From positions 1 through 51,035 of the forward strand of contig JAAYLR010000103.1 of NCBI GenBank assembly GCA_012521815.1: a stretch of 51,035 nucleotides of DNA, written 5' to 3'. Below, in pieces: positions 29,599 to 37,789 of this stretch (positions within the stretch are counted from its first letter, which is position 1; each line of letters opens with the position of its first letter). The stretch is from Acidobacteriota bacterium (GTDB lineage Bacteria; Acidobacteriota; Thermoanaerobaculia; Multivoradales; JAGPDF01). The notes below the pieces were generated by a model. That model saw only the letters and a program-made list of their open reading frames with translations. It did no database searches and was not told the DNA's origin. A program made the position numbers and the translations under genes.

Positions 29599-30285
29599 AT
29601 GTCTCGGAAATCCCTCTGTCTCGTCTTGCTGCTGGCTCTTTTCACGCTCCTCTCGCTGCCGGGCGCGCTACTCGCGGACGCCTGTGATGAGTGGGCGTAT
29701 GCGGCTGACCCCGTCTTCTCGGTCGCCATCCGTCACGCGAGCGACTCGAACCTCATGACGATCAAGATCGCCAACTCGCTCGCCGGCGTGCGGGCGATCG
29801 TCGTCGGGGTGAGCGGCGAGGAGGAGAGCTACGACCAGCTGCTCGTGGTCGCCGAGCGCGCGGCGGCGGACGATGAGTCGGCGGCCGCGATCCGGGCTCT
29901 CACCGCCCGGGACCGCCTGAGCTTCTCCACCGAGGAGCTCCCCGTCGGCCTCTCCCACCTCTTCGAAGCCCCCCGGGACGGTTCGGCGCGGCTCTCGGTG
30001 CGGCTCTACTTCGCGGACGGCTCGGAGCGCACCTTCCAGCTCTGCGAGGCCGGCGCGCAAGCCCGGCTGACCGTGCGGCTGCGGCTGACCACTACCGGTG
30101 CCGACAACGGCGACGCAGACATTAGTAGTAGATGCTACTGCGTGAGGCTCGAGTGTACCGGCTCTACGTACTGCAACATCGAAAAGGAGTGCTGCGGGTT
30201 CCCAATGGCGCCCTGCGCCTGCTGTTCGTGCGGACCGGGTGGGAACTGCGCTATCGTCTGCCCGCCCTGCGATCCGATGCCCTAA
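29599..30285 (+). CDS. Secreted protein with Cys-rich C-terminal tail
   Basis: SD AAAGGAG; signal peptide MSRKSLCLVLLLALFTLLSLPGALLA; tail CYCVRLECTGSTYCNIEKECCGFPMAPCACCSCGPGGNCAIVCPPCDPMP (13 Cys). Confidence 0.8.
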   Translation: MSRKSLCLVLLLALFTLLSLPGALLADACDEWAYAADPVFSVAIRHASDSNLMTIKIANSLAGVRAIVVGVSGEEESYDQLLVVAERAAADDESAAAIRALTARDRLSFSTEELPVGLSHLFEAPRDGSARLSVRLYFADGSERTFQLCEAGAQARLTVRLRLTTTGADNGDADISSRCYCVRLECTGSTYCNIEKECCGFPMAPCACCSCGPGGNCAIVCPPCDPMP

Positions 30286-30294
30286 GACGCTCGC

Positions 30295-30810
30295 TCAGCC
30301 GAGCTCGACGAGCAGGTCGTCGCCTTCGACGTTCTCGCCGGCGGTGACGTGGATCTTCCGGACGACGCCGTCGGTCTCGGCCTGGATCTCGTTCTGCATC
30401 TTCATCGCCTCGAGCACGAGCAGCGCCTGGCCGGCGACCACGGCGTCCCCCTCCGCGACCGCGATGCCGACCACCCGGCCGGGCATGTAGGCGCGCACCT
30501 GCCGGTGCCCCTGGGCGCTTTCCCCCTGGCGGCTGGCGCGGGCGAGGTGGGTGAGGGGATCGGCGACCTCGACGATCTCGCTCTGGCCGTCCCAGCTCAC
30601 CCGGTACCGGTCGCCCGCGAGCGGCGCGAGGCCAACGTCGAACTGGCGGCCTTCGATGAGGAGGCTGCGCAGCCGGGGACCGAGCGTGACGGCGTCCACC
30701 TCGTAGTGGCGGACGGAGTCGCCTTCGCCCACCCGGACGAAGTAGCGCCCCTCGCGCCGCTCGACGCGCACCCGCTGTTCGCCCCGGGCGTCGCGGATCA
30801 CCAGTTCCAT
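30295..30810 (-). CDS. Biotin carboxyl carrier protein of an acyl-CoA carboxylase
   Basis: MELVIRDARGEQRVRV...MPGRVVGIAVAEGDAVVAGQALLVLEAMKMQNEIQAETDGVV; ATG at 30810. Confidence 0.88.
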   Translation of the reverse strand: MELVIRDARGEQRVRVERREGRYFVRVGEGDSVRHYEVDAVTLGPRLRSLLIEGRQFDVGLAPLAGDRYRVSWDGQSEIVEVADPLTHLARASRQGESAQGHRQVRAYMPGRVVGIAVAEGDAVVAGQALLVLEAMKMQNEIQAETDGVVRKIHVTAGENVEGDDLLVELG

Positions 30811-32318
30811 GTCGTCCCCCGGAGCGCCGCGCGGCGGGCGGCGAGCTGCCACGCCGGCCGGTGCCCGCCCCGCTGGCTGGCGGCCCGCCCGGCGGCCTCG
30901 TGGTGCGCGATCGCCGCCGCCACCAGCGGCAGGTCGCCGAGGCGGGTCTCTGCCGGCCGGGCGAGCTCGCCGGCGGCGAGGCGGCGGTCGAGCCAGGTGA
31001 TGTCGAACTCCCCGGCGCGGAACGCCGCGTCGGCGAGGAGCGCCCGGAAGAACGGCACGTTCGTGGCGATCCCCTCGATCCGCAGCTCGGCGAGCGCCCG
31101 GTCGAGCCGGGCGAGCGCCTGGGCGCGGTCGGCGCCCCAGACGATCAGCTTGGCGAGCATCGGGTCGTAGTGCACCGGGACCGTCGCGCCCTCGTAGATC
31201 CCGGCGTCGATGCGCACGCCGGGGCCCTGCGGCCAGCGCAGGCGGCTCACGGTGCCCGGCGAGGGGGCGAACTTCTGATACGGATCCTCGGCGTAGAGCC
31301 GCACCTCGATCGCATGGCCGCGCGGGCCGGCCGAGTCGAACCCGGGGCCGAGCGGCTCGCCCCGCGCCACCCGCAGCTGCGCGGCCACGAGGTCGAGGCC
31401 GGTCACCAGCTCGGTGACCGGATGCTCGACCTGGAGGCGGGTGTTCATCTCGAGGAAGTAGAACTCGCCGTCGGCCGCGAGCAGGAACTCGACGGTGCCG
31501 GCGTTGACGTAGCCGACCGCCTCGGCGGCGCGCACCGCCGCGGCGCCGAGCCGCTGCCGGAGCCCGGGATCGACGACCGGCGAGGGCGCCTCCTCGACCA
31601 CCTTCTGGTGCCGGCGCTGCAGCGAGCACTCCCGCTCGCCGAGCGAGACGGTCCGGCCGTGGGCGTCGGCGAAAACCTGGATCTCGATGTGCCGGGGGCG
31701 GTCGAGGTACTTCTCGAGGTAGACCGCGTCGTCGCCGAAGCTCGCCGCCGCCTCGGAGCGGGCGGTGCGGAACGCCTCGCCCAGCTCGGCAGCGCTCCCG
31801 ACGCGGCGCATCCCCTTGCCGCCGCCCCCCGCCGCGGCCTTGAGCATCACGGGATAGCCGATCTCCGCGGCGAGCCGCCCGGCGCTCGCGAGGTCGGCGA
31901 GCGGCTCCTCGGTACCGGGCACCACCGGCACGCCGGCCGCCCGCATCAGCCGCCGCGCCGCGGTCTTCGAGCCCATCGCCGCGATCGCCTCCGGCGGCGG
32001 GCCGATGAAGACGAGACCGGCATCCCGGCAGCTCGCGGCGAACTCGGCGTTCTCGGCGAGGAAGCCGTAGCCGGGGTGGATCGCGTCGGCGCCGATCCGC
32101 CGCGCGAGGTCGATGAGCCGCTCGCCGCGGAGGTAGCTCTCGCGCGACGGCGCCGGGCCGATGCAGTACGCCTCGCCGGCGAGCAGCACCGGCCACGAGT
32201 CGCGGTCGGCCTCGCTGTAGACGACGGCACCGGCGATCCCGAGGTCGGCGAGGCCGCGCAGCAGCCGGACCGCGATCTCGCCGCGGTTGGCGATCAGGAC
32301 TTTGCGTATCGGTCTCAC
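30798..32318 (-). CDS. accC: Biotin carboxylase subunit of an acetyl/propionyl-CoA carboxylase
   Basis: KVLIANRGEIAVRLLRGLADLGI, AIHPGYGFLAENAEFA, KAAAGGGGKGMR, EMNTRLQVEHPVTE. Confidence 0.93.
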   Translation of the reverse strand: MRPIRKVLIANRGEIAVRLLRGLADLGIAGAVVYSEADRDSWPVLLAGEAYCIGPAPSRESYLRGERLIDLARRIGADAIHPGYGFLAENAEFAASCRDAGLVFIGPPPEAIAAMGSKTAARRLMRAAGVPVVPGTEEPLADLASAGRLAAEIGYPVMLKAAAGGGGKGMRRVGSAAELGEAFRTARSEAAASFGDDAVYLEKYLDRPRHIEIQVFADAHGRTVSLGERECSLQRRHQKVVEEAPSPVVDPGLRQRLGAAAVRAAEAVGYVNAGTVEFLLAADGEFYFLEMNTRLQVEHPVTELVTGLDLVAAQLRVARGEPLGPGFDSAGPRGHAIEVRLYAEDPYQKFAPSPGTVSRLRWPQGPGVRIDAGIYEGATVPVHYDPMLAKLIVWGADRAQALARLDRALAELRIEGIATNVPFFRALLADAAFRAGEFDITWLDRRLAAGELARPAETRLGDLPLVAAAIAHHEAAGRAASQRGGHRPAWQLAARRAALRGTTWNW

Positions 32319-34648
32319 GGGGCGGCGTCCGGACGGCGGATCCTAGCAGGAGGCCAGCCGGCGAGCGCGAGCGCCGCCGTGAGGCCGAGGGCGAGGAGCG
32401 CGATCGCGAAGGCGATCCGGGTCGGCCTCCGGTCGGCCCGGATCCGGACGGTGTGCGCCCCCGGCGGCAGCTCGACGGCGAGCCGGGTGAGGTTCGCCAC
32501 CTCGGTCGGCACCACGTGGCCGTCCACCTCGGCGCGGTAGATCGGCAGGTAGGCGCGGCGGAGCACGAGCGTCCCGCCGCCCGGCGGCGCTTCCGCCTCG
32601 ACGACGATCTCCTCGGCGTCGAAGCGCTGGATCCGAACGGTGCCCGGCGGGCCGTCGCGGGGAGGGAAGTCGCCGGCCACGACCGCCACCCGCCGGGGAT
32701 CGAACTCCGGCGCGACCACCGCCGCGAGCGCCGCCGGCAGATAGGGAGCCGGAAGGCGGGCGCCGGTCACCGCCGCCTGCGGCAGCGGCTCCGGGATCGC
32801 GAAGATGCGCAGGCGGGAGGTGCCGAGCGGAGCCTCGGCGAGCTGGGTGAGCCCCGGCCAGTCGCGGTCGAGGAGCAGGATCTCGACGCCGGTGGCGCGG
32901 AGCACCCGGAGCTGCTGCGCGGGGCCGAGCCGCTTCATGTCGTTGGCGACGACGAAGGTCATGAACTGGTCGAGACCCTCCGGCGACAGGTCGAGCTCGA
33001 AAAGGAGCCCGAGCGGCTGGCCTGCCCAGGGCGCCACCGCGGTGTGGAGGTAGCGGAGCAGGGTGGCGGGGTTCCGCTCGCCGAGGCCGTCGATCTCGAG
33101 GTTCGATTTGCCGAGGAGGCCGGTGGTGGCGCCCTGGGCGATGACGCTCCCCGGAGGGATCAGCGCGGCGGCGGCCGGCGGCTCCAGATAGGGCGCCGCG
33201 GCGTCGTGGTACCGGGCGGGGGCGAGCAGGAGGAGCTGGGTGGCGGTGTGGAGGGCGAGCGCCGCCGCCAGCGCGCCCGCCGGATGCCGCCGGCCGAGGT
33301 AGAGCAGCAGCCCGAGGAGGAGCGCGATCAGCAGCCCCCAGAGGCTCAGGCCGGCGAGGCGGAGCCGCTCCCAGCCGATCACGAGGTCCGGGATCTCCCG
33401 CGGCGCAACCGCTCTCAACAGCCGCCAGCCGGCGCCCGCGCCGGGCAGGAGCGCGATCCAGGCGGCGAGGTAGATCCCGGCGGCGGCGGCGAGTGCCGAG
33501 CCCATGAGCCGCCGCCCCTGCCCGGCGAGCCAGCGGGCGGCGCCGATCCCTCCCAGCAGGCTCGCCCCGACGGTTACGAGGAGCCACGCCTTGGCCGGGA
33601 AGCGGAGGAGGGAGCCGCCCGGAAGACGGAAGACCCAGCCGAGCACCGGCCCGGAGGCGCCGACGACGATCAGCAGTCCGAAGCCCGTCAGGCCGGCCGC
33701 CCACGCCGTCCGGCGATCGCGCGACCCGGCCGCGGCCGCGGCGAGGACGAGCGCGAGCAGCCCGGGGAAGAGGGTGAAGAGGAGCGGGCTGTCGCCCCCG
33801 GTCAGCCGCCCGCCCCAGAAGAGGAGCTCGTCGGGGCGGCCGAAGGCGAACGGCCAGAGGAGGTCCGGCGCCAGCCGCAGATCCCAGCCGCCGACCGGCC
33901 GGCCGGCGCCGCCGTACCCCCAGAAGCCGCGGAACGAGACGGGCAGGATCCGGACCATCTCGACGAGCTGCGGCAGCGCGACGAGCGTGCCGAGCCCGAC
34001 CCCGGCGGCGAAGCGCCCCCAGCCGGCCCGCCGCCCGTGGAGCACCGCCGCCGCGCTGAGCGCGAGCAGCAGCGCGAAGGCGGTCGTCATCGGGTCGCCG
34101 GCGAGGAGCAGGAGCGCCCAGAGGAGCGCCATCGCCGCCGGGGCCCGTCGCCGTTCGGGTTCGGCGCCGTCGAGCACCGCGGCCGCGAAGGCGGGGGCGA
34201 GCGCGGCGCCGCCCAGCATGTTCGCGAGGTTCAGGAGAGAGGCGATGAAGCCCGAGCCGGCATAGAGGGCGCCCGCCACCCAGGCCGGCTCGCGGGCGAG
34301 GCCGAGCCGGCGGCCGAGCCAGTAGAGCGCGAACGGAGCGAGCAGCCAGTGCAGCCAGAGGTGGGCGTTGAGCCCCCAGAGCGGGGAGCCGGCGAGGAAG
34401 AGCAGGTTCGTCGGATAGAGCGGGAAGGCGTTCGGGTTGCCGAGGTACGGCTGACCGCCGCCGCGGGTCGGATCGACGAGCGGGATCTCGCCGTGCCGGA
34501 GCGCCTCGGCGCCGAAGATCTTCAGGCTCAGGTGGGTGTTGAAGATGTCGCGCAGCACCAGCGTCTGCTCGCCGGTGGCGAGCGGCCAGACCGCGAGGAC
34601 GAGCAGCAGGAGCGTCGGCGCGAGCCAGAGGAGCGCAAACCGCCTCAT
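32315..34648 (-). CDS. YfhO-like polytopic membrane protein (copy 2)
   Basis: VLRDIFNTHLSLKIFGAEALRHGEIPLVDPTRGGGQPYLGNPNAFPLYPTNLLFL; many TM segments; C-term PIYRAEVDGHVVP. Confidence 0.65.
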   Translation of the reverse strand: MRRFALLWLAPTLLLLVLAVWPLATGEQTLVLRDIFNTHLSLKIFGAEALRHGEIPLVDPTRGGGQPYLGNPNAFPLYPTNLLFLAGSPLWGLNAHLWLHWLLAPFALYWLGRRLGLAREPAWVAGALYAGSGFIASLLNLANMLGGAALAPAFAAAVLDGAEPERRRAPAAMALLWALLLLAGDPMTTAFALLLALSAAAVLHGRRAGWGRFAAGVGLGTLVALPQLVEMVRILPVSFRGFWGYGGAGRPVGGWDLRLAPDLLWPFAFGRPDELLFWGGRLTGGDSPLLFTLFPGLLALVLAAAAAGSRDRRTAWAAGLTGFGLLIVVGASGPVLGWVFRLPGGSLLRFPAKAWLLVTVGASLLGGIGAARWLAGQGRRLMGSALAAAAGIYLAAWIALLPGAGAGWRLLRAVAPREIPDLVIGWERLRLAGLSLWGLLIALLLGLLLYLGRRHPAGALAAALALHTATQLLLLAPARYHDAAAPYLEPPAAAALIPPGSVIAQGATTGLLGKSNLEIDGLGERNPATLLRYLHTAVAPWAGQPLGLLFELDLSPEGLDQFMTFVVANDMKRLGPAQQLRVLRATGVEILLLDRDWPGLTQLAEAPLGTSRLRIFAIPEPLPQAAVTGARLPAPYLPAALAAVVAPEFDPRRVAVVAGDFPPRDGPPGTVRIQRFDAEEIVVEAEAPPGGGTLVLRRAYLPIYRAEVDGHVVPTEVANLTRLAVELPPGAHTVRIRADRRPTRIAFAIALLALGLTAALALAGWPPARIRRPDAAP

Positions 34649-36918
34649 CGTGGCCTCCAGGTGAGCAGTGCGAGCAGCCCGAGCGCGGCGAGGACGGCCA
34701 GCAGCCCGGCCACGCGCTCGGGAACGGAGTCGATGGCGATCGTGATCCGGTGGCTGCCCGGCGGGACGACGACGCCGAGGAGGGCGACGTCGGCGGGCAG
34801 GGTGGGGAGCGGCTCGCCTTCTGCGGTCCCGGCCCGGTAGAGCGGGAGGAAGGCGCGCCGCACGACGAGGAGCCCGCCGTCACCCGAGACCTCCGCCTCG
34901 ATCCGGTCGGGCGCGGCCGCGACGAGCGTGACCGTGGCCCCCGGCTCGTGGGCGACCGCCTCCGGGACGAGGGCGAGCGCGAGCGGATCGCGCTCCTCCC
35001 CGAGCCGCGCGACCGCGGCGTGCGGGTCGGGCTCCATCTCCACCCGCCGCGGCCAGCGGAGGAGCGGCGCCGGTTCGGGGATCGCCCGCAGCCGGGTCTC
35101 GACGCCGAACTCCGTGTGGGCGGCGAGCTGCGGGAGCGGCACCCGCGCCGGGTCGCTCGCCCGCTCCACGAGCGCGTCGGCGCCGAGCCGCCGGAGCCAG
35201 GCGGCGCGCCGCGGCCAGTCGAGCCGTCGGATCTCCACGTCGAGCCGCGCCGAGAGCGGCGAGAAGATCCCGGCGGTGTCCGGGGCGATCGGGTAGCTGA
35301 GCCCATGGAGCCGCCCCGGCGCCGGGTCGAGCTCGCGCGCCCGGAGCCAGGCGAGCTCCCCCATGCTCTGCAGCGTCGGATCGAACGCCGGCGGCGGTTC
35401 GGCGGTGGGGACGAAGTGGGCGACCGCCGCGCCGGGCGGCAGGAGCTGCTGCCACTCCGCGGGGGCCCGGAACGGCGCGACCGGCACGGTCGCCCAGAGC
35501 GGCGCGAGCGGCGCGAGCGCCGCGAGCTGGAGGAGCACGACCACGCCCGGCCGCCGCCGCGCGAACGCGAGCGCGGCGAGGAGGAGGGCGGCGCTCAGGA
35601 GCCCGGCGATCAGGAGCCCCGCCTGCGTCGCCGGCGCGTGCGGCTTCGGCGCCGGGGTCATCCAGGAGGCGAAGAGGCGGCTGAGCTCCGGGAAGGCGAT
35701 CATCCCCGCGACGGCGAGGAGGAGCGGCCCGAGGGCGCTCAGGAGCAGCTTCCGGCGGGTGCGCCATCCGGTCAGGGCGAGCTGTTCGGTGCCGGCGCCG
35801 GCGAGCAGGGCGCCGGCGAGCGCAAACCAGAAGAGGAACTTCTCGGGGTAGCGAAAGAGGCCGGCCGAGGCCCGTGCGAGGAGCCCGGGCGCGACGCCGC
35901 CGAGCCAGGCGGCGGCGAGGCCGGCGGCGGCGAGGATGGCCAGGCCCCGCTGCCGCCGCGCCGCCACGACGGCGGCCGCGAGGCCGACGATGCCGAGGTG
36001 GAGGCTCATCACGAACGGCACGAGCGGGAAGAGGTCGAGGCTCCAGAAGTCGAACCGGTCGAACCGCGTCGGCCAGCCGAACGGGAGCGGCAGGAGGAGC
36101 TCGACGAGGCGGACCGGATGGAGGGCGAAGCGGCCGACCTGCGCGGGCGCGACCCCCCAGGTGCCCCGGGTCGTGAAGCCGATCACCCGGGCGGTGGCCA
36201 CGAGCTGCGGCGCGGCCACGAGGAGCGCGCCGGCGCCGGCGGCGGCGAGACTGGCGAGCCCGCGCCGCCAGCCGTGGCGGTCGAACGCCACGAGCGCGAG
36301 CGGCACCAGCCCGAGCGCCGCGGTGACCGGCTCGCCACCGAGCAGCGCGAACCCGAGCGCGAGCGCGGCGCCGGCCACCCCGCGGCGTCCGCCCCGCGCG
36401 AGGCCGGCCATCGCCCACGGCCACCAGGCGGCCACCACGACGAGGTTGTAGAAGGTCAGCAGGCTCAGCCCGAAGCCGCACCCCGCCCAGGTGAGCGCGG
36501 CCACAAGGGCGGCCCGGCGCGGGCGGCCGAGGGCGAGGAAGAGCGCCCGCATCCCGAAGAAGCCGAGCAGCCAGTGGAGCAGGTAGTGGAGGTTGAACGC
36601 GCTCCAGAAGGGGAGGGCGAGGTAGAGGAGGTTGTCCGGATAGAACGGCAGGACGTTCGGATCGCCGCGGAACGGCTGGCCGAGCGCCCAGCCCGGATCG
36701 ACCGCGGGGATCCGTCCGGCGGCCAGCTCGGCGGCCCCGAACGCCTTGCGTGGCAGGTGGAGGCCGAAGACGTCGCGCTGGAAGAGGGTGCGCTGGCCGC
36801 TCGCGAGGGGGAGGGTGAGGGCGAACCAGAGGGCGACGAGGAGCGTGAGCAGCAGCCGCTCCTCGCGGCGCGCTCGCGTTTCGCCCTGCCCCGGCGCGGC
36901 ATCTAGAATAGCCGCCAT
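34645..36918 (-). CDS. YfhO-like polytopic membrane protein (copy 1)
   Basis: LFQRDVFGLHLPRKAFGAAELAAGRIPAVDPGWALGQPFRGDPNVLPFYPDNLLYL; same layout as the downstream gene. Confidence 0.65.
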   Translation of the reverse strand: MAAILDAAPGQGETRARREERLLLTLLVALWFALTLPLASGQRTLFQRDVFGLHLPRKAFGAAELAAGRIPAVDPGWALGQPFRGDPNVLPFYPDNLLYLALPFWSAFNLHYLLHWLLGFFGMRALFLALGRPRRAALVAALTWAGCGFGLSLLTFYNLVVVAAWWPWAMAGLARGGRRGVAGAALALGFALLGGEPVTAALGLVPLALVAFDRHGWRRGLASLAAAGAGALLVAAPQLVATARVIGFTTRGTWGVAPAQVGRFALHPVRLVELLLPLPFGWPTRFDRFDFWSLDLFPLVPFVMSLHLGIVGLAAAVVAARRQRGLAILAAAGLAAAWLGGVAPGLLARASAGLFRYPEKFLFWFALAGALLAGAGTEQLALTGWRTRRKLLLSALGPLLLAVAGMIAFPELSRLFASWMTPAPKPHAPATQAGLLIAGLLSAALLLAALAFARRRPGVVVLLQLAALAPLAPLWATVPVAPFRAPAEWQQLLPPGAAVAHFVPTAEPPPAFDPTLQSMGELAWLRARELDPAPGRLHGLSYPIAPDTAGIFSPLSARLDVEIRRLDWPRRAAWLRRLGADALVERASDPARVPLPQLAAHTEFGVETRLRAIPEPAPLLRWPRRVEMEPDPHAAVARLGEERDPLALALVPEAVAHEPGATVTLVAAAPDRIEAEVSGDGGLLVVRRAFLPLYRAGTAEGEPLPTLPADVALLGVVVPPGSHRITIAIDSVPERVAGLLAVLAALGLLALLTWRPR

Positions 36919-37789
36919 GCTCCTCGCCCTCCTCCGCTCGCTGCGCCCGGCGCAGTGGACGAAGAACCTCTTCGTCCTCGTCCCGCTCCTCTTCGCGGGG
37001 CGGCTCTCCGACCCCGCGGCGGTCGGCGCCGCCCTGCTCGCCTTCGCGAGCTTCTCGGCCGCCGCGAGTGCCGTCTATCTCTTCAACGACCTGCGCGACC
37101 GGGAGCGCGATCGCGCGCACCCGCTCAAGCGCCACCGCCCGCTCGCCTCGGGCCGTCTCTCGCCGGCGGTGGCCGCCGTCGCCGCCCTCCTGCTCGCCGC
37201 CGCGGCGGCGGCCGTCGCCGTGCGGCTGGGGGTGGCGTTCGGCCTCGCGCTGGGGGCGTACCTGGCGATCAATCTACTCTACACGCTGGCGCTCAAGCGG
37301 CTCGTGATCCTCGACGTGATGGCGATCGCGGCCGGCTTCCTCCTGCGGGTGCTCGGCGGGGCGGCGGCGATCCCGGTGGCGGTCTCCCCCTGGCTGCTCC
37401 TCTGCACCGGCTTCCTCTCCCTCTTCCTCGGCTTCTCGAAGCGGCGCCACGAGCTGCTCCTCAGCCCCGACGCCACCGGGGGGCGCGAGGTGCTCGCCCA
37501 CTACTCGCCGGCGTTCCTCGACCAGATGATCAACGTCGTGACCGCCTCGACCGTCGTCTGCTACGCGCTCTACGCCGTCGACGCGCAGACGGTCGCGAAG
37601 TTCGGCAGCGAGCGGCTGATCCTCACCCTGCCGATGGTCCTCTTCGGCATCTTCCGCTACCTCTACCTCGCCTACCAGGTGAGCGATCCGCGCAGCCCGA
37701 CCGACGCGATCCTCACCGACCTGCCGTTCCTCGCCAACCTCCTGCTCTGGGCGGCGACGGCCGCGGCGATCGTCTATGCGGCTCCCTGA
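36917..37789 (+). CDS. UbiA-family prenyltransferase (decaprenyl-phosphate phosphoribosyltransferase-like)
   Basis: LRSLRPAQWTKNLFVLVPLLFAGRL...YLFNDLRDRERDRAHPLKRHRPLASG. Confidence 0.9.
   Translation: MLLALLRSLRPAQWTKNLFVLVPLLFAGRLSDPAAVGAALLAFASFSAAASAVYLFNDLRDRERDRAHPLKRHRPLASGRLSPAVAAVAALLLAAAAAAVAVRLGVAFGLALGAYLAINLLYTLALKRLVILDVMAIAAGFLLRVLGGAAAIPVAVSPWLLLCTGFLSLFLGFSKRRHELLLSPDATGGREVLAHYSPAFLDQMINVVTASTVVCYALYAVDAQTVAKFGSERLILTLPMVLFGIFRYLYLAYQVSDPRSPTDAILTDLPFLANLLLWAATAAAIVYAAP

Noticed and set aside
34750-36906. 718-aa plus-strand ORF opposite a YfhO-like gene
   Set aside because: R/E/G-rich low-complexity translation typical of antisense frames in high-GC genes.
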